From: a bacterium
GTDB taxonomy: Bacteria > Bacteroidota > Bacteroidia > Flavobacteriales_D > Sanyastnellaceae
Reading direction: 5' to 3'
Assembly: GCA_029979565.1 (NCBI GenBank)
Contig: JAPOHG010000015.1
Span: forward strand, 1-42,762
DNA: 42,762 bases
Shown: positions 25,581-33,749 of the stretch, piece after piece
Layout: every line of letters starts with the position of its first letter
Numbering within the stretch: the first letter of the stretch is position 1
Notes under the pieces: generated by a model
Told to the model about the DNA's origin: nothing
Database searches by the model: none
The model's input: only the letters and a program-made list of their open reading frames with translations
Translations under genes and position numbers: made by a program

Positions 25581-27081
25581 CCTCTTCTTGGTGCTTCTGC
25601 TATGGGTGGCTGCGGGCTTTCAGTTGGCACATGCTCAGGTGGAGTACACCGTTCTTCCCGGGGATACGTTCGCCCGAATCGCACGGGCACACGATGTTAC
25701 GTTGACGGAGCTCCGCGAAGCCAATCCGGGGCGTGGAGAGGCCCTTTCTCCAGGCGATGTGGTCCGCATCCCGCAGCCCATGCACTTGGTGCGTGTGCTG
25801 AGCGCATCCGACCCTGGGGCTTTGTTGCACACCGTTGAAGCCGGTCAGACCTTGTATGCCATTGCCAACCTGTATGGCTTGGATGTCGAACAATTGGAGG
25901 ACTGGAATCCAACGGCTGCTGAGGGATTGAGCATCGGCGACGTGCTGGTGGTGGGAACAAACCCCGAACCGGCCAGTCCCGCATCCCTCGGGGCGCCCGT
26001 TGCTTCAGAACAATTCCTTCCTGCTTTGCGGCAGGACACCCTGCGTGCGCTCTTGATGTTGCCGTTCATGTTGGAAGCGGATACAGTCGATGGCGGGGGG
26101 TACAGCGCCAAGACCAACCGCCTTCGTGAAATCGCGCTGGAATTCATGCACGGGGCGCAGTGGGCGGCTCGGCAATTGAGTGATTCAGGCTACACTGTGG
26201 CCTTGCGTGTGGTGGATACCGAACCGGATTCGCTGGGGATGCACCTGTGGGGCACGGCGGATTTGGAGTGGGCGGATGTGGTGCTGGGGCCCCTTCGGAA
26301 GGGGCCGTTGGACTCCGTCAATTCCTTGCTGCAAAACTCAGTGGTACCGCAGTGGGTATTGACGCCGCAGAATCCGGTGGTTTGGGAAAAGCATCCCTTG
26401 GCCTTCAGCATGGAACCGAATCCCATTCCCGGCATGGAAGCACTCGGAGCACTCGCTTCCCAGCAACACGCTGGTGATACGGTCATGATGCTGGAGACGC
26501 GTGGTGTGGATGCAGGCTTGGAACAGGCGTTTCGAAGGGGATTCCTCGGAAGCGCCGACGACAGTACGGTGCTGCAATCGGTGGCTGCGAATGCCCAGTT
26601 TGCCGAAGGATTGATTGCTGAATTGGACACGTCCAAGGTGAATCCAATCGCCATCCCGGCCGGGAAGTCGGCTCAATCACTTTACGCCTATGTGCAAACG
26701 GAATTGCAGTTGGCCGATTCTTTTCCGGTGCACGTCTACGGTCATCCAGATTCGCGAACATTTGAATTCCTCGAGCGCCGATACCTTCAACGTTCGCACT
26801 ACACGTTGCCCGTTTCCGAAAGGACCCAGTGGAACGATTCCGCGGTAGCTGGCCAATTGGAGCAGTTTCGGTCAGCACACGCCACGGACCCATCGATTTA
26901 CGGCTTCATCGCCTTTGATGCTCTGGTGGAAAGCGCGCGTTGGCAGGGCTTGCCATGGCCGCTTCCTGCTCAGGCTCACTTCAAATTGGACTGGCAATGG
27001 GACGAGGCGCGGGCGCGTTTCGTCAACGAACATTGGTCTTTGGAGACCTTCCAAAAAGGCAGTTGGGAGCCGGTGCGTTAG
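25573..27081 (+). CDS. Exported protein with two LysM domains and a type 1 periplasmic-binding-protein-like domain
   Basis: A 502-residue protein. Signal peptide 1-22 (MRDLFLVLLLWVAAGFQLAHAQ). Two LysM modules bind peptidoglycan glycan: about 23-69 (VEYTVLPGDTFARIAR) and about 82-128 (LHTVEAGQTLYAIAN). From about 155 to the end is an alpha/beta region resembling amino-acid/branched-chain ABC substrate-binding proteins. Such LysM plus binding-domain proteins commonly lie next to guaA in Bacteroidota. No transporter genes are adjacent, so a cell-wall-sensing or structural role is more likely than uptake; that is inference. The ATG at 25573 is chosen for the signal peptide. Its TAG stop overlaps by four bases the stop of the converging LolA gene. 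Confidence 0.88.
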   Translation: MRDLFLVLLLWVAAGFQLAHAQVEYTVLPGDTFARIARAHDVTLTELREANPGRGEALSPGDVVRIPQPMHLVRVLSASDPGALLHTVEAGQTLYAIANLYGLDVEQLEDWNPTAAEGLSIGDVLVVGTNPEPASPASLGAPVASEQFLPALRQDTLRALLMLPFMLEADTVDGGGYSAKTNRLREIALEFMHGAQWAARQLSDSGYTVALRVVDTEPDSLGMHLWGTADLEWADVVLGPLRKGPLDSVNSLLQNSVVPQWVLTPQNPVVWEKHPLAFSMEPNPIPGMEALGALASQQHAGDTVMMLETRGVDAGLEQAFRRGFLGSADDSTVLQSVAANAQFAEGLIAELDTSKVNPIAIPAGKSAQSLYAYVQTELQLADSFPVHVYGHPDSRTFEFLERRYLQRSHYTLPVSERTQWNDSAVAGQLEQFRSAHATDPSIYGFIAFDALVESARWQGLPWPLPAQAHFKLDWQWDEARARFVNEHWSLETFQKGSWEPVR

Positions 27082-27737
27082 ATGCGGTTGTCCACCATGT
27101 TGACGCCGGGGAATTTGCCCGGGTCAAACGTGAAGGTGGATGAGGGGACGTTTGCGCGCGGCTTGAATGATCCCACATCGTAGGTGACGTCGGTGCCTTC
27201 GCGGCCTTTGACCACAGCGCGGCGCAGTTCGAGGTCTTTCTCGCTGATGAACAATTGAATGGTGTGGAAGGGCTTCTCATCGCCGGCCAGCGGGTACAAG
27301 TTGATTTGCACCAGTGCTTCACCGTTCAAATCCACGGATCCTTTCCATTCGTTTTTAAAATCGTCCTCCCAAATGGTGAAGAGCTTCGAAGGGTCCATGC
27401 CTTCCTCCGCCATCATCTCAGCATCGTCCACGTAACAGTCGTTCACCGCCGGTTCGTACGTCCAGATGGTCTCCCCGTCTGAAATGATGAGGTAATCGCC
27501 GATGTCGAGGCTGTACTTGTTCCCTTCTACGTAAATCGTGCCCGCTTGGGTGGCTTCGAAATCGCTCACTTTATCGACCATGGTTGACGTGTAGGTGGCT
27601 TCGATTGAGCCGTAGGATTTGGCTTGTTCGCTCAATTTCCCCAACAATTCATTCGCGTCTTGTGCCCATCCCCAGGTCGCACAACAAGCAGTCAACGTCA
27701 CGGCAGCAATAAATTTCATTCTGCGAAGATGCTTCAT
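27078..27737 (-). CDS. LolA-like outer-membrane lipoprotein carrier protein
   Basis: A 219-residue periplasmic protein predicted to shuttle lipoproteins from the inner-membrane LolCDE complex to the outer membrane. A signal peptide (MKFIAAVTLTACCATWGWAQ, preceded by MKHLRR) is followed by the typical LolA beta-fold sequence: GSIEATYTS, GTIYVEGNKYSLDIGDY, DGETIWTYEP and a C-terminal FTFDPGKFPGV. It starts inside the end of ftsK with an ATGA overlap, a common Bacteroidota arrangement suggesting coupled translation. Its TAA stop overlaps the TAG of the LysM gene on the other strand. The Met at residue 7 is an alternative start. Confidence 0.9.
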   Translation of the reverse strand: MKHLRRMKFIAAVTLTACCATWGWAQDANELLGKLSEQAKSYGSIEATYTSTMVDKVSDFEATQAGTIYVEGNKYSLDIGDYLIISDGETIWTYEPAVNDCYVDDAEMMAEEGMDPSKLFTIWEDDFKNEWKGSVDLNGEALVQINLYPLAGDEKPFHTIQLFISEKDLELRRAVVKGREGTDVTYDVGSFKPRANVPSSTFTFDPGKFPGVNMVDNRI

Positions 27738-30268
27738 GCTTCTCCCTTCTGCAACATCTGTTCCAAACTCATTTCATCGGGAACGAGCACCTTGCGTGCT
27801 TTGGATCCTTCAAACGGTCCGATGATGCCGGCGTCTTCCAGTTGGTCGATGATGCGTCCGGCGCGGTTGTAGCCGACTTTGAGTTTGCGTTGCAGCAGGG
27901 ATGTGGAGCCTTGTTGGTGCATAACAATGACCCGAGCGGCGTCTTCGAACATGTCGTCGCGTTCGTCGTCGCTGATGTGACCCGACTCGCTGCCTCCCTC
28001 GGGCGTGTACTCGGGGAGTAGGAACGCATCGGGGTAGCCTTGTTGGCTGCCGATGAATTCGCAGATGTCTTCCACTTCCGGTGTGTCGACAAAGCCGCAT
28101 TGGATGCGGATCAGGTCGTTGCCGGTGCTGAGGAGCATGTCACCACGGCCGATGAGCTGGTCGGCGCCCCCTGCATCAAGGATGGTGCGGGAGTCAATTT
28201 TGGAGGTCACACGGAAAGCAATGCGCGCTGGGAAGTTGGCCTTGATCGTACCGGTGATGATGTTCACCGACGGCCGTTGGGTGGCGATGATGAGGTGGAT
28301 CCCGATGGCACGGGCCAACTGCGCCAATCGGGCAATGGGCGTCTCGACTTCCTTGCCTGCCGTCATGATGAGGTCGGCAAATTCGTCTACCACCAATACA
28401 ATGTAGGGGAGGTAACGGTGGCCTTCTTCCGGGTTCAATCGGCGTCCGATGAACTTCTTGTTGTATTCCGCGATGTTGCGGCACTGCGCTTCCTTGAGGA
28501 GGTCGTAGCGCTGGTCCATTTCGATGCACAGCGAATTCAATGTAGCGACCACCTTCGATGTATCCGTAATGATGGCCTCTTCCGAATCCGGCAGTTTGGC
28601 GAGGTAGTGACGCTCAATGTGGTTGAACAGGGTCAATTCGACCTTTTTCGGATCGACCAGGACGAATTTGAGTTGCGCCGGGTGCTTGCGGTAGAGCAAG
28701 CTGACCAGCATGGCATTGAGGCCGACGGATTTACCCTGTCCCGTGGCACCCGCCATGAGGAGGTGGGGCATTTTGGCCAAATCAAACACGTACGTCTCAT
28801 TGGAAATGGTTTTGCCGATGGCAATGGGCAAGGCCGCTTTCGAGTTGTTGAATTTGTCCGAAGCGATCAGCGCCCGCATGGAGACAATGTCCGGATTGGA
28901 GTTCGGTACTTCGATGCCGATCGTGCCCCGGCCAGGGATGGGGGCGATGATGCGAATCCCGAGGGCGGCCAAGCTCAGAGCGATGTCGTCCTCGAGGTTC
29001 TTGATTTTCGAAATGCGGATGCCGGGGGCGGGAACGATTTCGTAGAGGGTCACTGTGGGCCCAACTTCGGCGGTGATGCTGGACACTTCGATGCTGAAGT
29101 TGCGCAGCGTCTCGATGATGCGCGTCTTGTTGGCATCCAGTTCCGCTTCCGTCACTTTGACCTTGCCATCGCCATGCTGAACGAGGAGGTCGATGTTGGG
29201 CAATTCGTAGCGGCTGAGGTCCAACGTGGGGTCGTATTCACCGAAATCTTGGACCTTTTTGTCAATTTCGTCCCCACTGAGTTGGGCTTCTTCGCCCACC
29301 TGCTTGACTTCGAAGGCCACACCATCATCGACGGCTGCTGACGGCGATTCGCTCGCGGGGGCTGGAGCTGGCGTTGGGGGCGTCAGGGGTTCAGCAGCAG
29401 GTTCTGCTTCCTCTTCTTCCTTCTGGATGTCATCGAGCAACTCGTCCAAAATGGCATCTGACGGATCGTCTGGCTCGAAGGGCAATTCCGCTTCGATGCG
29501 CTCGTCTTCGGTCGCCAAATCTTCCACAACATCTTCCGTCGTGGACCACACAGACGCCTCGCCGTCCTCGGATACGAACCAGCTTTTGATGCCGTCCAAT
29601 GAGAACCGAGGAAGGTTGTTGAGTCGCGGCTGAAAGTAATACGCGGCGATGGCCAAGAGCACGGTTCCGATGGCGAGGCCACTGCCCAACATACCGAGGT
29701 ACAGCAACCCCAAATCGGTGGTGAACTGTCCGGTTGCACCAATCCAGTGGTCCCACGTGCTGTTGCCCCAATTGTTCGTGAGCGTTGCGGCAAATCCACT
29801 TACCCACGGAGCAAATACCAGCCAAAAGAAGCCGTAGCGCACGGAAGTCCACCGCGAACGCAACGGACGCTGGGTGATCAGGGACCAACTCCACCGACCG
29901 AGCAAAACGGGAAGAGCCAAAGCCCCCAAACCGAAACCTTGGCGCCCCAACCAAAAGGCGAAATGCGCCCCGGAACCTCCAAGCCAATTGTGAAAGGGTT
30001 CGCGCCCTGCATTTGAAGGCGACTCCGCCACGCCTTCAGCGACAAGGGCGTAATCGCTGGCTCCCGTGACCAACCCGGAAATCAACGCGATGACCATGAA
30101 AATAGACCCGGCCAAAAGCAACACGCCGTGCACCGCCTGGACGCGCGGGTCTCCGAACCAAGCTTTGGTGGATTGGAAGAACACCCGCAATCGGCTGGGT
30201 TTTTTGGCCTTTTTGGCCTTGGGTGCCGGCTTGGATTTGGGTTTTGTCTTCGCTTTGGATTTGAACAT
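27734..30268 (-). CDS. ftsK: DNA translocase FtsK
   Basis: Septal DNA pump that clears and resolves chromosome ends during division. The 844-residue protein starts at the ATG at 30268 with a Lys-rich leader (MFKSKAKTKPKSK). Four transmembrane helices lie within about 45-215, followed by an acidic Pro/Ala/Glu linker. The motor has Walker A GATGQGKS at 507-514 and Walker B LVVDEFADL. The C-terminal gamma winged helix (LLQRKLKVGYNRAGRIIDQLE) binds KOPS sequences and activates XerCD. A longer frame to 30346 adds 26 residues before the Lys-rich start and is less likely. lolA overlaps its stop by ATGA. Confidence 0.96.
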   Translation of the reverse strand: MFKSKAKTKPKSKPAPKAKKAKKPSRLRVFFQSTKAWFGDPRVQAVHGVLLLAGSIFMVIALISGLVTGASDYALVAEGVAESPSNAGREPFHNWLGGSGAHFAFWLGRQGFGLGALALPVLLGRWSWSLITQRPLRSRWTSVRYGFFWLVFAPWVSGFAATLTNNWGNSTWDHWIGATGQFTTDLGLLYLGMLGSGLAIGTVLLAIAAYYFQPRLNNLPRFSLDGIKSWFVSEDGEASVWSTTEDVVEDLATEDERIEAELPFEPDDPSDAILDELLDDIQKEEEEAEPAAEPLTPPTPAPAPASESPSAAVDDGVAFEVKQVGEEAQLSGDEIDKKVQDFGEYDPTLDLSRYELPNIDLLVQHGDGKVKVTEAELDANKTRIIETLRNFSIEVSSITAEVGPTVTLYEIVPAPGIRISKIKNLEDDIALSLAALGIRIIAPIPGRGTIGIEVPNSNPDIVSMRALIASDKFNNSKAALPIAIGKTISNETYVFDLAKMPHLLMAGATGQGKSVGLNAMLVSLLYRKHPAQLKFVLVDPKKVELTLFNHIERHYLAKLPDSEEAIITDTSKVVATLNSLCIEMDQRYDLLKEAQCRNIAEYNKKFIGRRLNPEEGHRYLPYIVLVVDEFADLIMTAGKEVETPIARLAQLARAIGIHLIIATQRPSVNIITGTIKANFPARIAFRVTSKIDSRTILDAGGADQLIGRGDMLLSTGNDLIRIQCGFVDTPEVEDICEFIGSQQGYPDAFLLPEYTPEGGSESGHISDDERDDMFEDAARVIVMHQQGSTSLLQRKLKVGYNRAGRIIDQLEDAGIIGPFEGSKARKVLVPDEMSLEQMLQKGEA

Positions 30269-30373
30269 GGCGGGTCGGACCTTGAAGCAATGAAAGCTAA
30301 GGCAGGAAACGCCCGCCTGCAGAGGGAATCCGCCCGGTTTTTCCACGTTGAATTGTTGGGTTTGGTCAATCCC

Positions 30374-30404
30374 CTTGTAAGGTCGTCAGGATTGGCTATA
30401 TTTG
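30374..30404 (+). promoter_or_regulatory. Promoter of the rpmG-DUF4295 operon
   Basis: CTTG (30374-30377) and TATATTTG (30397-30404) are 19 bases apart, fitting the Bacteroidota -33 TTTG / -7 TAnnTTTG consensus and spacing. The rpmG ATG is 18 bases downstream, so the leader would be short. This is the best-formed promoter in the window. Confidence 0.7.
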
Positions 30405-30422
30405 CACTCCAATTTTCGAAAG

Positions 30423-30605
30423 ATGGCCAAGAAAGGCAACCGCGTACAAGTGATTTTGGAGTGCACCGAGCACAAGGACTCTGGCATGCCCGGAACCTCC
30501 CGTTACATCACGACCAAGAACCGGAAGAACACTCCGGATCGAATCGAATTGAAGAAGTACAATCCGGTGTTGCGCAAGTACACCCTCCACAAAGAGATTA
30601 AATAA
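30423..30605 (+). CDS. rpmG: 50S ribosomal protein L33 (zinc-free form)
   Basis: A 60-residue basic ribosomal protein, [18 protein letters not shown] at the start and YTLHKEIK at the end, typical of Bacteroidota L33. Only one Cys is present, so the CxxC zinc ribbon of the C+ form is absent. It is followed after 8 bases by the DUF4295 gene. In many Bacteroidota rpmB (L28) lies directly upstream of rpmG; here it does not. Confidence 0.97.
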   Translation: MAKKGNRVQVILECTEHKDSGMPGTSRYITTKNRKNTPDRIELKKYNPVLRKYTLHKEIK

Positions 30606-30613
30606 ACTGAGCC

Positions 30614-30769
30614 ATGGCAAAGAAGACAGTAGCATCGCTCCAGACTGGTGGAGGTAAGCAACACACGAAAGTGATCAAGATGGTGCGCAGCGCCAAGACG
30701 GGTGCCTACACCTTCCGTGAGGAGGTGGTTCACAATGACGAAGTAAAAGATTGGTTGGCTCGCGACTGA
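30614..30769 (+). CDS. DUF4295 small basic protein
   Basis: A 51-residue protein starting MAKKTVASLQTGGGK and ending VKDWLARD, matching the Bacteroidota-specific DUF4295 family that sits between rpmG and ftsY. Its small size, basic N-terminus and constant place beside L33 suggest a ribosome-associated role; that is inference. A terminator follows 22 bases after the stop. Confidence 0.95.
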   Translation: MAKKTVASLQTGGGKQHTKVIKMVRSAKTGAYTFREEVVHNDEVKDWLARD

Positions 30770-30791
30770 TCGCGCGCCAACGCATGGAATT

Positions 30792-30825
30792 GGGCCGAAC
30801 TCCAGTGGAGACGGCCCTTTTTTTA
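30792..30825 (+). terminator. Rho-independent terminator after the DUF4295 gene
   Basis: GGGCCG (30792-30797) pairs with CGGCCC (30812-30817), with an inner CTCC/GGAG stem closing a three-base loop, then a T-run. It separates the ribosomal pair from ftsY. Confidence 0.88.
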
Positions 30826-30830
30826 TTCCT

Positions 30831-30838
30831 TAACTTTC
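30831..30838 (+). promoter_or_regulatory. Possible -7 element TAACTTTC for ftsY
   Basis: TAACTTTC differs from TAnnTTTG at the last base and ends seven bases before the ftsY ATG, directly after the terminator, where a new promoter would be needed. Confidence 0.35.
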
Positions 30839-30845
30839 GTTCAAC

Positions 30846-31820
30846 ATGAGTTTTTTCAAGCGCATTTTCTCAGGCAAGCAAAAGGAAAGCCTGGACAGCG
30901 GACTGGAAAAGTCACGCTCCAACGTCTTTCAAAAGCTGTCAAAGGTCTTCACCGGCCGCCGTCGCGTGGACGAGGATTTGATGGATGAATTGGAGGAGGC
31001 TTTGATTACGGCTGATGTGGGGGTAGATACCACCATGAAAATACTGGATCGGTTGCGCAAGCGTGCCCGGTTTGAAGCGTACGCCGAGGTGGAAGAATTG
31101 TACACCATGTTGCGCGAGGAGATCGGCGGGTTGTTTACCGAGGACGCACAAGGCGCATCGGCCGTCAATGAACCGGCTCCGGGCCAGCCCCGCGTCATCA
31201 TGGTGGTCGGCGTCAATGGCGTGGGCAAGACCACGTCCATCGGCAAACTTGCATGGCGCTACAAGGAGGAGGGCAAACGCGTGTTGCTCGGAGCGGCGGA
31301 CACCTTTCGCGCAGCGGCCATCGATCAATTGAAGATTTGGTCGGACCGCGCCGGCGTAGACATCATCGCCCAGCACATGGGTGCAGACCCTGCGGCCGTC
31401 GCCTTCGACACCTTGGAAGCCGCGGTGGCGCGCAATTCTGAAGTGGTCATCATCGACACCGCAGGACGCCTGCACAACAAGCGCGGTTTGATGGAGGAAT
31501 TGACCAAAATCCGCCGCGTGATGGACCGCATCGTTCCCGGTGCACCGCACGAGGTGCTGCTTGTGCTTGACGGATCCACCGGTCAAAATGCCGTGGAGCA
31601 AGCCAAGCAATTCACGTCAGCAACCGATGTCACCGGACTGATTCTCACCAAGCTCGACGGCACCGCCAAAGGCGGCGTGGTGCTGGCGATTTCAGACCAG
31701 CTGAGCATTCCCGTTCGCTTCATTGGCATCGGTGAGAAGATGGAGGACCTGCAGGATTTTGAGGTGATTGAATTCATCGATAGCTTATTGCCCGCTGACT
31801 GGGAAGCCCAAAACGCCTAA
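30846..31820 (+). CDS. ftsY: Signal recognition particle receptor FtsY
   Basis: SRP receptor GTPase that docks ribosome-nascent chain complexes at the inner membrane. The 324-residue protein has a short basic, amphipathic N-terminus instead of the long acidic A domain of E. coli. It then has the helical N domain and the G domain. G1 is GVNGVGKTT (from G122, with K128), followed by AADTFRAAA, the DTAGR motif (IIDTAGRLHNKRG) and TKLDGTAKGG. It starts after a terminator and is followed five bases later by rimO. Confidence 0.97.
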   Translation: MSFFKRIFSGKQKESLDSGLEKSRSNVFQKLSKVFTGRRRVDEDLMDELEEALITADVGVDTTMKILDRLRKRARFEAYAEVEELYTMLREEIGGLFTEDAQGASAVNEPAPGQPRVIMVVGVNGVGKTTSIGKLAWRYKEEGKRVLLGAADTFRAAAIDQLKIWSDRAGVDIIAQHMGADPAAVAFDTLEAAVARNSEVVIIDTAGRLHNKRGLMEELTKIRRVMDRIVPGAPHEVLLVLDGSTGQNAVEQAKQFTSATDVTGLILTKLDGTAKGGVVLAISDQLSIPVRFIGIGEKMEDLQDFEVIEFIDSLLPADWEAQNA

Positions 31821-31825
31821 GGACC

Positions 31826-33139
31826 ATGAGAACCCGAACGACGAAACCGCGCAAAGTGAATGTGGTGACCTTGGGATGCGCCAAGAACATCTACGACTCT
31901 GAAGTTTTGATGGGCCAATTGCGGGCCAATGAATTCGAGGTTGAGCACGAGTCCAAGGCGGATGACGCGGGCATCGTCATCGTCAACACGTGCGGATTCA
32001 TCGAAAGCGCGAAACAGGAAAGCATTGACACCATCATCCAGTTTTCCGAGGCGAAAAAAGCCGGCTACGTCGACCGCGTCTACGTGACAGGCTGCTTGTC
32101 GGAACGCTACAAAGACGAGTTGCAGGAGGGCATTCCGGAGGTGGATGCTTGGTTCGGCACCCGCGATTTGCCGCGGCTGCTCAAGACCCTGCGGGCGGAT
32201 TACAAGAAACAGTTGGTCGGGGAGCGCTTGCTCACGACGCCTGCCCATTATGCCTACCTCAAAATTGCCGAAGGCTGCGACCGCCCGTGCGCATTTTGTG
32301 CCATTCCTTTGATGCGCGGCAAGCACGTGTCGACGCCGATGGAGGACCTCGTTACCCATGCGCAATCGCTGGCGGCGAATGGTTCACGCGAGTTGATTTT
32401 GATCGCGCAAGACTTGACCTACTACGGCCTCGATATCTACAAAGAGCGCAAACTTGCGGAATTGGTCGACCGGTTGAGTGATGTGGAAGGCATCGACTGG
32501 ATCCGTTTGCACTATGCCTTTCCAACAGGCTTCCCCATGGATGTGCTCGATGTGATGGCGCGAAAATCCAACGTGTGCAACTACCTCGACATGCCGTTGC
32601 AACACGCTTCGGACGACATGCTGCGCGCCATGCGCCGCGGCATCACCCAAGAGAAGATGGACCGGCTCATCGGCGATATCCGGGACCGGGTGCCGGAAAT
32701 CGCTTTGCGCACGACGTTGATCTGCGGATTCCCGGGCGAGACGGAAGCCCACCACGAAGACATGCTGCGCTGGACGGAACGCATGCGGTTCGAACGGGTC
32801 GGATGCTTTACGTATTCGCACGAAGAGAATACCCATGCGTATACCCTAAACGACGACGTACCGGAAGAGGTGAAGAAGAAGCGCGTGGACGAGATCATGA
32901 CGCAACAGGCCGGAATCTCGTTCGAACTCAACCAAAAATTTGTCGGCACTGAGCAGCGTGTCCTCATCGATCGCATCGAAGACGGCGAATGGGTGGGTCG
33001 CACCGAATGGGATTCACCGGACGTGGACAACGAGGTCCGCATCCAAACGCCTGAGGACGTGCACTTGCGCATTGGTGATTTCGTCGAAGTGCGCATCGAG
33101 TCCGCGACAGAATTTGACTTGCATGGCAAATTGGCGTGA
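31826..33139 (+). CDS. rimO: Ribosomal protein S12 methylthiotransferase RimO
   Basis: Radical SAM enzyme that methylthiolates the conserved Asp of ribosomal protein S12. The 437-residue protein has the N-terminal UPF0004/MTTase domain with cluster-binding Cys in TLGCAKN, NTCGFI and TGCLSERY. The radical SAM motif C151-x3-C155-x2-C158 (CDRPCAFC) follows, and a C-terminal TRAM domain ends at about 437. Bacteroidota commonly place it after ftsY, as here. queE overlaps its end by 17 bases. Confidence 0.97.
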   Translation: MRTRTTKPRKVNVVTLGCAKNIYDSEVLMGQLRANEFEVEHESKADDAGIVIVNTCGFIESAKQESIDTIIQFSEAKKAGYVDRVYVTGCLSERYKDELQEGIPEVDAWFGTRDLPRLLKTLRADYKKQLVGERLLTTPAHYAYLKIAEGCDRPCAFCAIPLMRGKHVSTPMEDLVTHAQSLAANGSRELILIAQDLTYYGLDIYKERKLAELVDRLSDVEGIDWIRLHYAFPTGFPMDVLDVMARKSNVCNYLDMPLQHASDDMLRAMRRGITQEKMDRLIGDIRDRVPEIALRTTLICGFPGETEAHHEDMLRWTERMRFERVGCFTYSHEENTHAYTLNDDVPEEVKKKRVDEIMTQQAGISFELNQKFVGTEQRVLIDRIEDGEWVGRTEWDSPDVDNEVRIQTPEDVHLRIGDFVEVRIESATEFDLHGKLA

Positions 33140-33737
33140 CCAGGAGTACCCGGTCATGGAGCGCTTCCTGACCGTGCAAGGCGAGGGCGCATACACCGGT
33201 GCCGCAGCGTGGTTCATCCGCTTGGGCGGGTGCGACGTGGGGTGTGCCTGGTGCGATGTCAAGGAGAGCTGGGACGTGAATGCCCATCCGCGCGTGCTCA
33301 CGGGCACCTTGGTGGAGGAGGCGGTGGCTTCAAAAGCCCCCATATGTGTCATTACCGGAGGAGAGCCTGCTATGCACGACCTCACGGCCCTTACAGCGGG
33401 TTTGCAAGCTGCGGGCATCCGAACCCACATCGAAACATCGGGAACCCACCCCTTGACCGGATCGTGGGATTGGGTCACCTTTTCCCCCAAGCGCTTCAAG
33501 GCGCCGCTGGATGCCATTTACGGCCAATCCGACGAACTCAAGGTGATTGTGGTCAATCGGCACGATTTGACGTGGGGCCAGGAGCACGCCGACCGGCTGA
33601 CCACCGAGGCGCGTTTGTATTTCCAGCCGGAGTGGGACCGTCGGGAACAGGTGCTGGACTATACCGTAGCATTCGTTCAAGAAAATCCGGATTGGCGGAT
33701 CAGCCTGCAAACCCATAAATACCTCGGGTTGCCTTGA
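33123..33737 (+). CDS. queE: 7-carboxy-7-deazaguanine synthase
   Basis: Radical SAM enzyme of queuosine/preQ0 synthesis that contracts the ring of 6-carboxytetrahydropterin. The 204-residue protein starts MANWRDQEYPVMERF and continues LTVQGEGAYTG. The cluster motif is C37-x3-C41-x2-C44 (CDVGCAWCD). Later motifs are VITGGEPAM and ETSGTHPL. It ends LQTHKYLGLP, typical of Bacteroidota QueE. The start lies inside rimO (17-base overlap); a Met at 33156 is a shorter alternative. Its stop is the first half of a 15-base palindrome shared with the converging reductase gene. Confidence 0.94.
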   Translation: MANWRDQEYPVMERFLTVQGEGAYTGAAAWFIRLGGCDVGCAWCDVKESWDVNAHPRVLTGTLVEEAVASKAPICVITGGEPAMHDLTALTAGLQAAGIRTHIETSGTHPLTGSWDWVTFSPKRFKAPLDAIYGQSDELKVIVVNRHDLTWGQEHADRLTTEARLYFQPEWDRREQVLDYTVAFVQENPDWRISLQTHKYLGLP

Positions 33738-33749
33738 TGCGTAGCATCA
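33735..33749. repeat. 15-base palindrome joining two converging stop codons
   Basis: TGATGCGTAGCATCA has perfect 6-base arms around GTA. The first three bases are the TGA of queE. The last three are the reverse complement of the TGA of the reductase gene. It resembles the palindrome at 6286-6300 in length and position and may act as a minimal bidirectional terminator. Confidence 0.5.

Noticed and set aside
28040-29341. 433-codon open frame antisense to ftsK
   Set aside because: It covers the FtsK motor domain on the other strand; composition is Asp/Val/Gly/His-rich, as expected from reversed GC-rich codons.
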